Of a stretch of DNA of 64,000 nucleotides, positions 12,536 through 24,135 are shown piece after piece. Made by a program: the position numbers and the translations under genes. This DNA is from Flaccisagitta enflata (Eukaryota; Chaetognatha; Sagittoidea; Aphragmophora), in the NCBI GenBank assembly GCA_965153355.1, contig OZ231127.1, forward strand, positions 89,280,001 to 89,344,000. The letters run 5' to 3'. The notes beneath the pieces were generated by a model. The model was given only the letters and a program-made list of their open reading frames with translations. It ran no database searches and had not been told where the DNA came from. Positions within the stretch are counted from its first letter, which is position 1, and every line of letters begins with the position of its first letter.

Positions 12536-12599
12536 TCCCTTGTCCATTTCCTCTTCTTCTTCCTCCTCCTCCTCCTTTTGTCTCACCTGCACCTTCCAG

Positions 12600-12769
12600 G
12601 ATCTCCATCTCGCGATCCCATCTTCGCCCGCAGCGGCTCGTCGACTGCATTGAACCGTTCTTCTTCGATGCGGAATGCTCGAGCGTCTCTTCGCGGAGAG
12701 ACGATCGACGCTGAACACGGAGGCGGAGCAGCGCTGGAAGATGATCGCGGCAGAACCAGGACGAGATCA
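12600..12769 (+). CDS. Candidate internal exon, Ser/Arg-rich disordered segment
   Basis: A GC-rich island of 170 nt sits between a good acceptor (CTCACCTGCACCTTCCAG) and a weak donor (AGATCA then GTAACC). One frame is open throughout, giving a polar, Ser/Arg/Gly-rich protein (for example DPIFARSGSSTALNRSSSMR). Other frames also carry C/G-ending codons, so the frame is not certain. It lies 1.5 kb upstream of the F-box exon with similar base composition and could be its 5' exon, but its end phase (0) does not match the most obvious acceptor there. Confidence 0.35.
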
Positions 12770-13238
12770 GTAACCAGGATGACCAATCAAGCTTCTTTGG
12801 TGAGTGCAACAGGGCAAAACAGCTCCATGTGTATGCTGGGCCAATGTGCCAAATGTGTGTGCTGTAGGTGTAGGTGAAGGATGATCGCGGCAGAACCAGG
12901 ACCAGATCAGTTACCAGGATGACATGACCAACCAAGCTTTGTTGGTGAGTGCAACAGGGCAAAACATCTCTATAAGTGTATGCTGGGCCAATGAGCCAAG
13001 TAAGCAAATATGTGTGCTGTGGGTGTAGGATTGTAGGTCTAGGTGTAGGTGTAGGATTATCGCTGCAGAGCCAGGGCGAGAACCAAGATGACCAACTAAG
13101 CTTCGTTGGTGAGTGCAACAGGGTCAAACAGCTCTACAAACAAACTGGGCCAAAGAAGTGTGTGCGCTATAGGACTATCGTGGCAGAACCAGGACCAGAT
13201 CCGTCACCAGGATGACCAATCAAGCTTCGCTGGTGAAT
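12739..13238 (+). repeat. Tandem duplication of an exon-intron junction, four units of 118-176 bp
   Basis: Units begin ATGATCGCGGCAGAACCAGG and continue through GATGACCAATCAAGCTT and GGTGAGTGCAACAGGG. The first unit includes the end of the candidate exon 12600-12769, so coding-like sequence was carried into the array. Confidence 0.8.
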
Positions 13239-13642
13239 GAATTAGCATTTGAGAGGCCAATGTTTTTTCCGCATGACGATGGCCGCCATCCCTGACATGT
13301 GGAAGGGTAGGTCTCTGCTGGGTGGAATAGCTCCCCCACCTTGTAAAAATACCCCCAGAAGGTAACCCGGAAGGGTCGACTAAGCACTTTCGCGGAGAAG
13401 CTGTTTTCGGGTCACGGCATGACTATTTGTTAAGCATAGATCGATTTGAGTATTCGATTGTAAACCCGAGCTTGAGCATTCCGTTCTTAAGTATCCCCTC
13501 CGTTAAACCCACGATATCATTAACGATTGAGCAAGAAAAAACTTTAAACCTATTACAGGTAATCATCGTCGTCCATAATTCCTTTACGTAACTGTTGAAA
13601 TAGATTTAAGCCCGAAAACTGCAACATGCAAATGAGGCAAAG

Positions 13643-13830
13643 TTTTTAGTCGCGTGTTCGCGACTCTACAACCCGCTTTGTCCGTCGGTCGGTCGGCCCG
13701 TCACACTTTACTTTTTTTTATGATTTTATTTCTTTGACCTCACTGCTCTTGCCCAAATGGTCTGGTGACCTCAAAAATAGCCCCTGCCCACCCACACGCG
13801 ACTTCGGTAGCCGTGTATCCGGCCTTGTTT
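13643..13830 (+). mobile_element. GTCY-1 element
   Basis: Head AGTCGCGTGTTCGCGACT, CTCTACAACCCGCTTTGTCC, GGTCGGTCGGCCCGTC, body CACTGCTCTTGCCCAAATGG, tail CACACGCGACTTCGGTAGCC to CCGGCCTTGTTT. A complete short copy. Confidence 0.9.
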
Positions 13831-13920
13831 AAACGAGTACGCGGATCATGAAATTGAGTTTTAAGATTGTTTGCAAATAACGTCAGATAAAAATGGGAAT
13901 AATTTTCGGTCTGTTGTTTG

Positions 13921-13931
13921 ATAGAAAGATT

Positions 13932-13988
<57 letters not shown>

Positions 13989-14078
13989 CTGGAGAGAGAG
14001 ATAGATTTGCGGTCTCTTTATGGATAGAAAGATAGAAAGATCTAGAAAGATAGATAGATAGATATATAAATAGATAGC

Positions 14079-14143
<65 letters not shown>

Positions 14144-14185
14144 GAACAGATAGATAGATAATTAGATAGATAGAGAGATCAATAA
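13921..14185 (+). repeat. (GATA)n microsatellite
   Basis: GATA tetranucleotides with a GA-rich interruption near 13990-14045. Reverse frames (Ile/Tyr/Leu/Ser) are repeat translations. Confidence 0.95.
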
Positions 14186-14328
14186 CTAGATGAAATGATA
14201 GTGGGATATCCTTTTTGGACTCAATCAATTGTCTCTATTCCCGCATCCCCTCCCCGCATCCCCTCATCGCTCCCCATCAGGATCCCCGGGATCCTAACTG
14301 GGCCCCTGCCCACCCAGACCCTCGTCCT

Positions 14329-14557
14329 ATGTACCGCGCTCCACCTCTCTTCCGGTCTCAATACGCGGGCGCCAAAGCCAATCTGTCGTCGCTGCCGATC
14401 GAATGCTTGGAGATCATCGCCAAACATCTCGACGGCCTCGACTTGATCAATCTCGGCGCCACCTGCATCCGACTCTACGACTTCTCTTGCTTGGATTACA
14501 TCTGGAAAATGGTCGTCAATACGAGGTTCAAGCAGATGCACGAACTCACGCCTCAAG
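14329..14557 (+). CDS. F-box protein, exon with F-box motif
   Basis: From the ATG at 14329 the exon encodes about 76 residues and ends at a consensus donor (CCTCAAG then GTATTG) in phase 1. Residues 22-65 read as an F-box: SLPIECLEIIAKHL, then DLINLGATCIRLYDF, then YIWKMVVNTRF, matching the family pattern LPxExLxxI...L...DLxxL...C...W. F-box proteins usually act as substrate receptors of SCF ubiquitin ligases through Skp1 binding. The frame stays open upstream to 14215 with a Pro-rich, intron-like sequence, so the start could be this ATG or a splice acceptor just upstream (CCCACCCAG at 14309-14317). Codons favour C/G at the third position, unlike the surrounding DNA. Confidence 0.8.
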
Positions 14558-15527
14558 GTATTGAAATAGTTTGTGGGGAAAAAGCACTTGTATTGTCTCA
14601 CTTATTTCTCTTTTCGCACATTCGGTCATTCATTTTTGTGGTGCGTTGTTGAACCTCAATGAGATAATCTGTCCGTCCATCGATCCGTCTGTCCCTGAAG
14701 TTGGAAACCATAGTAATTGGCCAAAATCTTACAACATTAATGTTCATTTATCACATTCAATCTTTATTTCACGACGAAACATTCTTTATCAAGCGGATGA
14801 TGATACCATGACAAAGTTCCTAGATTAATGGTTTTTTTTCCTTGACAAAGCAACGCACCGCAACGACTCTGCATGAATGAGTCTCAAAAAGCTTAGGAAG
14901 GATCCATTAGGGCTAGGGATAGACCTAGGGTTAGGTCTCAGGACAAGCCCCAGGATAAGGCTAAAGACAGTTGTAAGGACAGTTCTGATAGAAATTTTGA
15001 TAGATCTTATAGAGACTCTCCATTAGAAGGGTTAGATGTAGAATATGAATCGTGTTCCATCTTGGCCCATGAATACGACCTTGTTCTTTTACCCTTTCAG
15101 AGAAGCGAATTTATGCGCAATTAACGATCTATTCGCACTATGCGCAATACAGGATGCCCCATCGGGTGATTCCCAGGGCGACCATAGACAGGTGTGACTC
15201 ACCTTAGACGCCCTTTTAAAAAGAATTCCAACGATTTTAATCCACCGGATAATATACATCATCAATACAAATATTTGAAAGATCTTTAAAAGTTATGTTC
15301 GATGAGCGATGCATAAAGGGATATAGAAAATGAGTAGGTTTTTCTCTCAAAACCTCTATGATATGTCGCAGATCAAGTTGGTAACTCTGACGAATATTTT
15401 TGGGCTTACGCTATTGTTAATCTTGTTGGCCCACGAAATATTGTTGATGTCTTATTCAAAAGAATAATCCGATGACCAATTTGCTACAATATGCAAATCA
15501 TGATCATCAAGTATTTATCAACTACGG

Positions 15528-15578
<51 letters not shown>

Positions 15579-16149
15579 CTTATCACTATCGCACTTCTCT
15601 CTTATCGATTCTCTTTTGAGCTTTGAACGCAAATAAGTATCGTCTCTCCTAGAGGATCCTTTCTGTCATAAAATTCTGTTATGATTTTTTATCAATTGTA
15701 GAAAATAGGTAAACGTGTTGTTATTTTTTGGGGTGTGGGCTCTAAGTATTTAAGGGTCAATGCCCTGTAGTTTAAAATGCAGAAGTTCGGGTAACATTCG
15801 TTCGTATGTTCAGCCGTCTGAATGTTGGTCGGACTCTCAATGCAACTTTTTGAGGTTAAAACGATTTCAAGAGCATTTTTTAGTTTTTACTGGCTCGCTG
15901 AAACTGAATGCAAAAGTCTAAATATGTCGTGCATAGCGCAACGCTGAGGGCGCGTCTCGGCCTAATTATTCCGCTATAAACGTGTAACTATGGGCTTTTT
16001 CGGCCAATCAACTTTTGTTAACTTCAAATAATCCCATCTCCCGATCACCTCAAAATGATCACCTGACATCACCTGACATGATCACATGACATCATGTCCT
16101 CCCCCTCTGTCCTCCCCCTCCTCCACTTCCGCCCTTACATTTCACTCAG
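14558..16149 (+). other. Intron of the F-box gene
   Basis: About 1.6 kb between a GT donor and the acceptor TTACATTTCACTCAG. It holds telomere-like degenerate units (AGGGCTAGGGATAGACC, 14907-14960) and a TC microsatellite (15533-15580). No GTCY or foldback element was seen in it. Confidence 0.7.
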
Positions 16150-16368
16150 AATTGGAGCATGTTCCACCTTCAGACAAGCCCTTCAAGACGCTTTACTTTT
16201 TCTTGGCTCGTCTCCGGAAACCGGCTTTGGAATGCCGCGTCAAGGGTCTCAACGGCGCCTTCATGGCCAAGATCGTCGACATGGGCGCCCTCTCCAAAAC
16301 CGGATGCGTCTGGATGAAAAACGCGGCGCTGCTCAACATCGGAACTACTTTTCACGCCGTTAAACCAG
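16150..16368 (+). CDS. F-box protein, second exon
   Basis: The 219-nt exon lies between a pyrimidine-rich acceptor and the donor TTAAACCAG/GTGAAG. It starts with two bases that complete a codon, and the preceding exon leaves one G, so the join is in frame (Gln-Glu-Leu-Glu). It adds 73 codons, including KPFKTLYFFLARLRKPALEC and VDMGALSKTGCVWMKNAALL, with C/G-biased third positions like the first exon. I do not recognise a domain in this part. It ends in phase 1; the next exon was not found in the following 8 kb, which is packed with insertions. The donor and first intron bases recur at 55722-55740, where the segmental duplication starts. Confidence 0.75.
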
Positions 16369-16411
16369 GTGAAGGAACAGCTGCAGTAGATCTCGTCTAG
16401 ACTTGAGATAA

Positions 16412-17532
16412 CAGTCAGTGGACAAAACAGAATAGGTAAAGAGCTCACTTTGTTGGCTTTGATCCAACCTACGGTTATTAAACAGTAGGCTGTAAACAAC
16501 AACCATGTGTAAAAATCACAGCCGGCTGTCATCTTACAAAGTCAGCAAAAATCAAACCTAACGAGAATAGAACGTGTCTAGCATATTCATAATCCTGATA
16601 AAATTCTGAGAAGTTTGACATGTTAGACTTAACACTTTTTATAAGAAATAATTTTTCACCATTGCATTATAACTTTATTAAACATTGATAAAAATCTTTT
16701 ATTTTCATATGAAAGTATCTGTTGTGACATATCAAACTTGTCAAAATTTTACCACGATTATGAATTTGCAAGTCTCATTCTATTTGGTGAAAGTTGGATT
16801 TTTGCCGACTTTGAAGCATGACAGCCGGCTGTAATTTTTACTATCTAGGCGGAAAAAATCTTTCGACCTGTAACAGAAATGTATTCATTGATGTAAAAAT
16901 GGATACAAATCAGTTACAAATCCATCAATGACTAGTGAGAGCTCCCTTTGACTTGATTAGAGCCATCCTTAGTTGGGGAAGCGATCTGTAGAGCTTCTTG
17001 AGGTACTCTGGAGTGAAGGCCTTCTGGATCTTTCTTGCGATTTATCTTTATCTCTTCTTTTGCTGCATTTAAACTTATAGCTTCCACAAGACTCATCTAA
17101 TTATAGAAAAATCGGTGACCTAAATGAAGCCCTTCAAATTTGCAAGCAGGTAACGCAAACCGCATCTGTCTAGCTCAACGCATTCAGAAGTAATTAAAAA
17201 AAGAGTGAAGTGATACTATTAGAAGATTGAATAAAAATGGCAAAAGCGAAATTGAAGTATTTCAATCAAAGTTGAATAATTTTTGAACGCAAAGAGCTAG
17301 AGAGATGCGGTTTACGTCAATCTCTTGCAAATTTGAAGAGCTTTAATTATCTCACCGATTTTTTGATGATTGGTTGATTCTAACCTGAGATATGCATGTA
17401 AACGTGCCGAAAGATTTTTTCCGCCTAGATAGTACAACCAGTTATTGTTTACAGCCTGCTGTTGGATAACAGTAGGTTGGATCAAGACCAACATAGTGAG
17501 CTCTCTACCTATTTTGTTTTGTCCACCGACTG
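16412..17532. mobile_element. CAGTC foldback transposon, 4-bp target duplication ATAA
   Basis: A 1121-bp inverted-repeat element flanked by ATAA at 16408-16411 and 17533-17536. Arms begin CAGTCAGTGGACAAAAC and include AGCCGGCTGT; they are about 150 bp with diverged middles. There is no ORF for a transposase. The same family lies at 27614, 28458 and 60150. It sits in the presumed intron after F-box exon 2. Confidence 0.85.
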
Positions 17533-17549
17533 ATAATGGGGACATGAAT

Positions 17550-18990
17550 TGTGAAAAGTCGAATGAAGGTAGGGGAGTGATATTTGGAACATAGACTAAT
17601 CAAAGGATGCTTAATTCTTCATGATAGCTGGTTGCTATGGAAACACATTTCCATGTATTCTCGCTAGAATATCAATATTTTGACAGATTTTTTAGTCGCG
17701 TGCACGCGACTCTACAACCCGCTTTGTCGGTCCGTCCGTCCGTCCGTCCGTCGGTCCGTCCGTCCGTCCGTCGGTCCGTCTGTCCGTCCGTCCGTCACAC
17801 TTTACTTTTTTGTACTGTAACGTCAACTCTTAGGTCATTTTAAGTCATTTATAGTTATTCTAAGTCATTTTTACTCAGTTTAAGTCATTTTAAGTCATTT
17901 TAAGTCATTTTAAGTTGTTTTAAGTTATTTCAAGTCATTCTTGGTTTTTTGGTTTTTTAGTCATTTAAGTCAATTTTGGTCATTTTAGGTCATTCTAAGT
18001 CATTGAAAGTCATTGTAAGTCATTCTAAGTCATTCTTTGTCTGTAAGTCTCGCACGCGACTTATAGGTGTTGGCCTTGTTTCAGGGAATATTGTTTAAAA
18101 TCAAATTTGCTACAACTTTTCCACAGTATGTTTTGTTAGAATGTCGCTCGTTTGGCCGTTGCTAGAGAGCGTATCCATGTGTGACAACCCGTAGCAACCG
18201 CTAAATGAGCGACGTTCTTATTAGTGAATACGACAACCTAATCCGGCGTTTTCTACTGCTTGACCCTCGCCGATCATTTGTTTTGAAGGTGGCCTGTTGC
18301 GAATTCTCTACATGCTGATCAGCGCTCCTCATGACTATGTCTACAATTAGAAAACAAAAAACCCTGCCAAAACATCATTAGGGCGGGGACTAGCATGACA
18401 CTTTTGAGATGTAAAAAACATGCAAAAAAGTCAATTTAAAGCGTTCCAAGCAGTGGGGAGAGTCTGTCAGCGTCGATTTTGAGCTGATTCACAAAATCAC
18501 TCTTGATAAGTATGCTGGAGGTGGTAAAACAGAGTTGGGGGATTTTGACTCACCAGGGACCTAAATTTCAACTCTGAAATATATAATGTCAATTAGTAGG
18601 CACTTAGCATTTTGACAAAAAAATGGGTCTGACGGCGGAAAAAGTCCAAATTTGAGAATTTTTTTGAAAAAAATACAATTTCAGCAATCCCTGACTACAT
18701 TTTCAGCTTTCTGGAAGCCTTATTAGTTGGTTTATGGCTCTAAATTGAGTACAAAAAGATAAAGGTTGTTGTCGTCGTATATACTCTTATAGAACATACT
18801 GTGGGAAAGTTGTAGTAAATTTAGTTTTAAGCAATATTCCTTTTATTTTCTCAAAATATTGATATTTTAGCGTAAATACATGTAAATGCGTTTCCATGGC
18901 AACTAACTACCATGGGCAATAAGATATCATTTTATTAGTCTATATTCCAAATATCAATCCCTTGACTTCATTCGTTTTCCTACAATGCAT
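17550..18990. mobile_element. Long foldback element with a nested GTCY-1 insertion
   Basis: Inverted arms run from about 17550 (CGAATGAAGGTAGGGGAGTG, then GATATTTGGAACATAGACTA) and from about 18990 inward. They include TGCTATGGAAACACATTTCC and CTACAACTTTTCCACAGTAT on the left arm with counterparts on the right. The left arm carries the GTCY-1 element at 17691-18080; the right arm lacks it. I could not fix a target duplication. Confidence 0.75.
17691..18080 (+). mobile_element. GTCY-1 element, long form with (AAGTCATTTT)n
   Basis: Perfect palindromic head AGTCGCGTGCACGCGACT, a long GTCC/GTCG tract, then about 20 decamers related to TTAAGTCATT in place of the usual body, and tail CTCGCACGCGACTTATAGG to TTGGCCTTGTT. 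It interrupts the left arm of the surrounding foldback between TTTT and TC with no duplicated target. Confidence 0.9.
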
Positions 18991-19131
18991 GCCCCCGCTA
19001 TCTCAAGAATAGACGAGAGCTACTGTACGTAGGACCCAAAGTAATTAAGGTTTTGGAATAAACTAGTTAACAGTTATCTTAACTACTTTCCATGGTAATT
19101 AACTACTTAAATTAGTAAAAAATTTCAGTCT

Positions 19132-19356
19132 TTTTAGTCGCGTGCACGCGACTCTACAACCCACTCTGTCCGTCTGTCTGTCGGTTGGTAACACTTTGCG
19201 GTCGGTAACACTCTGCTTTTTCGGCGTTTACTGGCAGTTTTGGGGATACTGCTCCTGCCCTACTGCTTGGTTGGTCTATTTCATCACTGCCCCTGCCCAC
19301 CCGCACGCGACTAGGGTTGCCGTGTATCCGGCCTTTTTTTTTTTTGTTTTTTTTTT
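19132..19356 (+). mobile_element. GTCY-1 element
   Basis: Head AGTCGCGTGCACGCGACT, two short GTCTGTCGG tracts, body TACTGCTCCTGCCCTACTGC, tail CGCACGCGACTAGGGTTGCC then CCGGCC followed by a T-rich run. The duplicated locus at about 57925 lacks it (filled/empty pair). Confidence 0.9.
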
Positions 19357-20347
19357 GAATATCCAACAGAATATCTGCATGAAGACGCATCCCTATTGAA
19401 TTTTTACAGAGGCATATCTGTCCCACTCAACCATTGTTTATGTTTCTCTGCTAGAACTTTAAGACGCAGAGCAAGAAAAGCCAGGCAGGTTTTATTCACC
19501 ACTTTCCAGGCCTTGTTCTGATCTCTTTTCGACTCATATGACAATTTCGTTGGTGTGGACATACTTCATATGCATAGTATCTCATATCTCATCCATCAAA
19601 AATGAGTGCCAGACCTGAATCATGACGATTATTGGTCCAAATCCATTGAGAAAATGGTCGTTTGAGAAGGCAACTGAGTTCCCTGGCATACTCAACCTAT
19701 GTAGCTTTATAAACAATTCACCAATGCTAATGTCACAATTATGAAAATGATGGAACCTATAGCTAATTTTACCATTTTTTGCACTACAAAAAAAATTTGT
19801 AGGCTTCCGGACGAATGGTATGCTCATAAATTAATTCTGTAGTAAAGGTGTCTGAGTGCCCATGAAACATCGATCAAAAGTACAATTTTAGTATCATAAG
19901 CTAAAGTAGCTATCGAGCAATCAACGAGTGGGGATTTTTTTTATGGAATAAGTGTTGTTACGTGTCCTTGAGCATTTTTGCTCATTTTTTGTCATGGGGA
20001 AGCTTTTCGGGATAGCTAGATCAACTTCCAAAGGGAGATCTTTACAATTAATTTGGTTTTCGAAAATACTACTTACACTTTTGAGAATTATAAATCTAAA
20101 AAAATATCAAAAATTTTCCATTTTTGAAGACATAGCGGTCTTGGTATATTAAATGGCTAGCCCGCTATGTTTTTATTTTTTTCATTTTTTGATTTTCTAT
20201 GCAAATTTATAATTCTCAGTGAATTAATTATAACACCCTTTTTTTTCTTTTTTTTTTATTTTTTTCTAGAGCAAGCGCTGCTTGCTAAAAAAAGACTTAA
20301 CATCAAAGGAGAAGTTAAATTACCATTTTGGTTAGCAGGGGCAGTAA

Positions 20348-20780
20348 TAAGGCCGGATACAGGGCAAATATCAATTGCCGGTATATGGGCAGGGTCAACA
20401 ACTTGCTCGGGCATGGTGCTGAAACGCACAAATATCAAAGGAATTGCTGAATCTGTTGTTATAAAAACAAGGCGAAATACATAGCCACCCCTGTTACATG
20501 CGGTTTGGCTGGGGTGGATATTTAAAAATTTCCTAGGGATGTGGGCAGGGGTAGTGACCCCTTGATTAGGGGCAGTAGCGTGATTGGTCAATCATGCTGA
20601 GAGTCATGAAAAGCAAACAGAGGGAAGGAAAACGTCATCCGCGAACAAGGTAGGATAAACAGCTACATCAGTCGTTTGCGGGTGGGTAGGGGCAGTGATA
20701 ACAGAGGCAGTGGGGAGGGGCAGGGGCAGTTAGCTCAAAAAACCAACTGAGGGACAGACGGATTGACAAGCGGGGTGTAA
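20348..20780 (-). mobile_element. Cluster of decayed GTCY tails
   Basis: Three successive reverse-oriented tails: AAGGCCGGATACAGGGC at 20351, ACAAGGCGAAATACATAGCC at 20468 and AACAAGGTAGGATAAACAGC at 20644. Each is followed by GGGCAGGGGCAGT-like body; only the last ends in a GACAGACGGATTGACAAGC tract. Confidence 0.55.
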
Positions 20781-21074
20781 AAGTGGTTTCTATTATTGGG
20801 AAAAAAATTGAAAAACGTTTTTCGATTTTTTTGTGTTTCGCTTAAGAATTAATTTTTTCCATTTTTGCTTGAGGCTTTTTGAGGAAATTGGGGAGCGACT
20901 AGGCTTGCCCGAGGCTGGGTTTAAAATTGGTATGGGGTGAAAAAGGGTACTTTTTTACAGCTTCTACAAAGACCTATTAATGTAATGAAGAGAGAGAGAA
21001 GGAATTGAAAAAAACAAAAATAATCTAGAAATTTTTTTCCGGTCGGCGAGAGTCGCCTTTACTGGTAGTGAGGG

Positions 21075-21254
21075 CTTTGCTTTGTAATTCTCTCTCTCAC
21101 TCTCTGTCTCTGTGTCCCTGTGTCCCTGTGTCCCTGTGTCTCTGTGTCCCTGTGTCCCTGTGTCCCTGTGTCTCTGTGTCCCTGTGTCTCTGTGTCTCTG
21201 TGTCTCTGTGTCTCTGTGTCTCTGTGTCTCTGTGTCTCTGTCTCTCTGTCTCTC

Positions 21255-21320
<66 letters not shown>
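21075..21320 (+). repeat. TC and TGTCCC/TGTCTC microsatellite
   Basis: TGTGTCCC octamers grade into TGTGTCTC and then pure TC. Frames rich in Ser/Leu/Cys/Val are repeat translations. Confidence 0.95.
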
Positions 21321-21659
21321 GCTAATGTTTGCGTGCCTAATAATTCACCTTGTTGGGGGGGGGGGTGGGTTGGATAAACAGTAATGGCAAGTTCCTTCTC
21401 ATCTTCAAAATCATTCTGCTGTCGTCAAACACAAGGAAGAGATCGTTTTCAGAACTGTTCATTTGTTTTGTTTGTGATGACTCCGATCCCCAGGGATTTG
21501 AAGTGGCTAAAAACTTGCTTTTGGAAAAAAAGGAACAAATCCCGACTCAATAATTTACCCACCTGCTTTTAAAAGCTACGGATCAATAAATTGACGCTAA
21601 TTTAGAAGAATAAATGATCAGTTATGAGCAGATTTTTCAAAACTTTCAATAAACCAATC

Positions 21660-22140
21660 TCTGAATGAATGAATATATCCAAGCATGTTTGTAGATATCA
21701 ATTAAAAAATGAATGACTGAATGAATGAATGTTTGAATGAATGAGTGAATAAATAAATGAAAAGGTGAATGAAAGAAATGATGACAAACAGAAAAGAAAA
21801 TGGATCATTGAATCTAATACCAGACATGTTTGACGTAAGTATGGAAAACTTTGTCATGATGGAAGAATTAATGATAGATTAAATTGAATAATTGATTCAT
21901 AGATGAATGAATAGAAAAAAATTAAGTAAATGTAAAATGAACAAATGAATGAATGAAAAATTGAATTAATGAACGTTTAAAAAGATATTCTTTCGCTTTT
22001 ATACTATAAGGAGAAGCAAAAAAATTTTTTTCTTAAGTAAGATAAAAAAAACTTTGAAAATAAGCAAAAATGAATGAATTTATGAATGATAGAGTGAATG
22101 AATTCATACAAAATCAATGAACATGACTAAAATATGATAT
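21660..22140 (+). repeat. Imperfect (AATG)n region
   Basis: GAATGAATGAATG-type units interspersed with AT-rich sequence, inside the TA-flanked transposon. No coding frame. Confidence 0.7.
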
Positions 22141-22639
22141 CGTATTCATGCATATATAAAAATTGTTGATATGGTTACATATTTTTAAAAAGATCTGTTA
22201 ATTTCCCCCAACTGTCTATATTTTGAAAATTTATTAGTTTTTTAGTAATATTTAGCTAAAAAATCAATATTTTGCATTAATTTTTGCATTAATTTGTTTT
22301 GCAATGTGATCAGTATGCAATGCCTAATAATAATCAACAATTGATTTGCATCAAATCAATAATTCATTTTTTGACCCATATGACTGAAATCTGACTGGCT
22401 TTTCTTGCTCCGCGTCTTAAAAACAATTCTATCCCTGGCAAATTGTCATGAATTTTTCCAATAAATTTTTGAAAAAATAGCTGATTTTTGTCATTTTGCA
22501 CCCAGAAAAAAGTAAACATGTTAATTTTGGTTAGTTAACTACAGGGGTTTTTTAAAATTTCAACTAGTTAGCTAACTAGTTAAAGTTAACTACTTCGGGT
22601 TCTATTTCATATGAATAAAAATGCTTTGATTCGACTTGG

Positions 22640-22735
22640 TCATGGACGGACGGACGGACGGACCTACGGACGAACTGACAGACAGACCAACGGACTGATA
22701 CAAAATTCTCAAGCGTCGCGTTCAGGCGACTAATA
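22640..22735 (-). mobile_element. GTCY-like element, divergent head
   Basis: GGACGGACGGACGGACC repeats followed by AAGCGTCGCGTTCAGGCGACT, a divergent head not matching the main subfamilies. A counterpart sits in the second duplication copy at 58243-58330, so this insertion predates the duplication. Confidence 0.65.
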
Positions 22736-22911
22736 ACTCTTGATTTACAAATGTCTTTCTCTAATATGTCAAATAACACAATTCTTCTCGCAAAATCCCC
22801 GACAGTGTCGGGCCGACACACAAGAAATTTTCTTTTTTTTTTCTAATGACATTCATGATTTTGCATGAGAAAATAAACAAAATTAAAGAAAGAACCCAAA
22901 ACAAAAAGATA

Positions 22912-23058
22912 CAGTTGAACCCCGCTCCAACGGACCCACTTTTAATGGAATTCCGCTTCTGACAGATACAAATTTTTTTAATTTCTTATATTGGCCATAA
23001 CAGAATTCCGCTTGTAATAAAAAAAAATTATTGAATCTGTGAGAGCGGGACTTAATTG
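22912..23058. mobile_element. Tigger/pogo-like MITE with verified TA target
   Basis: The 147-bp element CAGTTGAACCCCGCTCCAAC...GAGCGGGACTTAATTG is flanked by TA at 22910-22911 and 23059-23060. The second duplication copy (about 58506) reads straight through as GATACAGGCA with a single TA. Confidence 0.9.
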
Positions 23059-23640
23059 TACAGGCAAGTTTGAATAATTGTAGTTTGATAATACCATGGA
23101 TCTTATCGTCTAAGTCCAGAATCCCAAGACTAAGAAGTCATGATATGAGTGCGCTTCTAGTCAGAGACAATCGCGTTTTTAACGGGCCACTCAGTCGCTC
23201 ACTACGTTTGTTTGCTCGCTCTGCTCATTTGGTTCACTCGCTCTGCAGCGCTCCATTCACGGGCTTGCTCAATCACTTCGCTCACTCCCTCGTGGAACGG
23301 TTGAAATTTATGAAAATGTGTTCATGCTGAAAATGCGTTCAACGGGAACAAACGCGTTAGTCATCTTCACTAGAAACACGCCCTAAGAAATCATGATATG
23401 AGTGCGAATATAAAAGATAGAAATGGCCAAATCATCTCAGATAAACCATTATTCCAAGGTCCCCCTGTAGTAGACCCAAAACGAAAACATGATAGAGAGC
23501 CCTATCAGCCCTCACTGACTGTAGGGCCCTATCAACCCTCACTGACTTGATACTACGAGCGTCATTCCCACTTGTCCATTTAGCGAAACTTATTTTTTTC
23601 TTTAGATTTATTCTTTTAGATTTTTCTTCTTTTTCTCTTT

Positions 23641-23778
23641 TTAGGTGCGACAAAGCACCTCTATAACTGGCTGTGTCCGTTGGTTGGTCGGTTGGTCGGT
23701 CGGTCGGTTGGTCTGTGGGGTAACGCATTCGTTCGACGATCCACACGTCGCACCTTATTGGCCTACTTGGCCTTGTTT
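23641..23778 (+). mobile_element. GTCY-4 element
   Basis: Head AGGTGCGACAAAGCACCT, box CTCTATAACTGGCTGTGTCC, (GTTG/GTCG)n, tail CACACGTCGCACCTTATTGG then CCTACTTGGCCTTGTT. The tail GTCGCACCT is the exact reverse complement of the head arm AGGTGCGAC. Confidence 0.85.
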
Positions 23779-24135
23779 TTTCCCCTTTTCGTTTTCGTCT
23801 TCCTTTTCCTTTTCCATGTCATTTCTTTTTCTTTTTCTTTTTCTTCTTCATCTTTTTATTCCATCATTTTATCATCGGTAATTTTAGCGTTCTCAGTCCT
23901 AGTCTTATGCTTTTCCCGCAAATGCAAATCTTTAATTCAAGAAAACTCGAGCCGATACATACAAAACCAGACCCACACTTAGCCCTAATCCTATCCCTAA
24001 TTCCAACCATGTCCCTTACCCTAAAACCTCCCCATCCCTAATCCTGACCCCACCCCTAAGGCTAAAACAATACCCGCCAAAAAAAAACACTTTTGAAAAA
24101 AAGAAAAGGACTGAGATGGTTAACGAGAGAACGAA

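Larger units (their letters stand above)
19462..22417. mobile_element. 2956-bp TA-flanked transposon, apparently non-autonomous
   Basis: Ends AGACGCAGAGCAAGAAAAGC and its inverted near-copy ending CTTTTCTTGCTCCGCGTCT are flanked by TA at 19460-19461 and 22418-22419. The duplicated locus at about 58033 has a single TA and no element, so borders and target duplication are demonstrated. TA duplication points to Tc1/mariner-type mobilisation. Inside are reverse GTCY tails (20348-20780), a TC/TGTCCC microsatellite (21075-21320) and AATG repeats (21660-22140), but no transposase frame. Confidence 0.85.

Noticed and set aside
12195-13127. 310-codon minus-strand frame with poly-Arg region
   Set aside because: Half is the GAA/CTT microsatellite and the rest is the tandem exon-junction repeat read in reverse.
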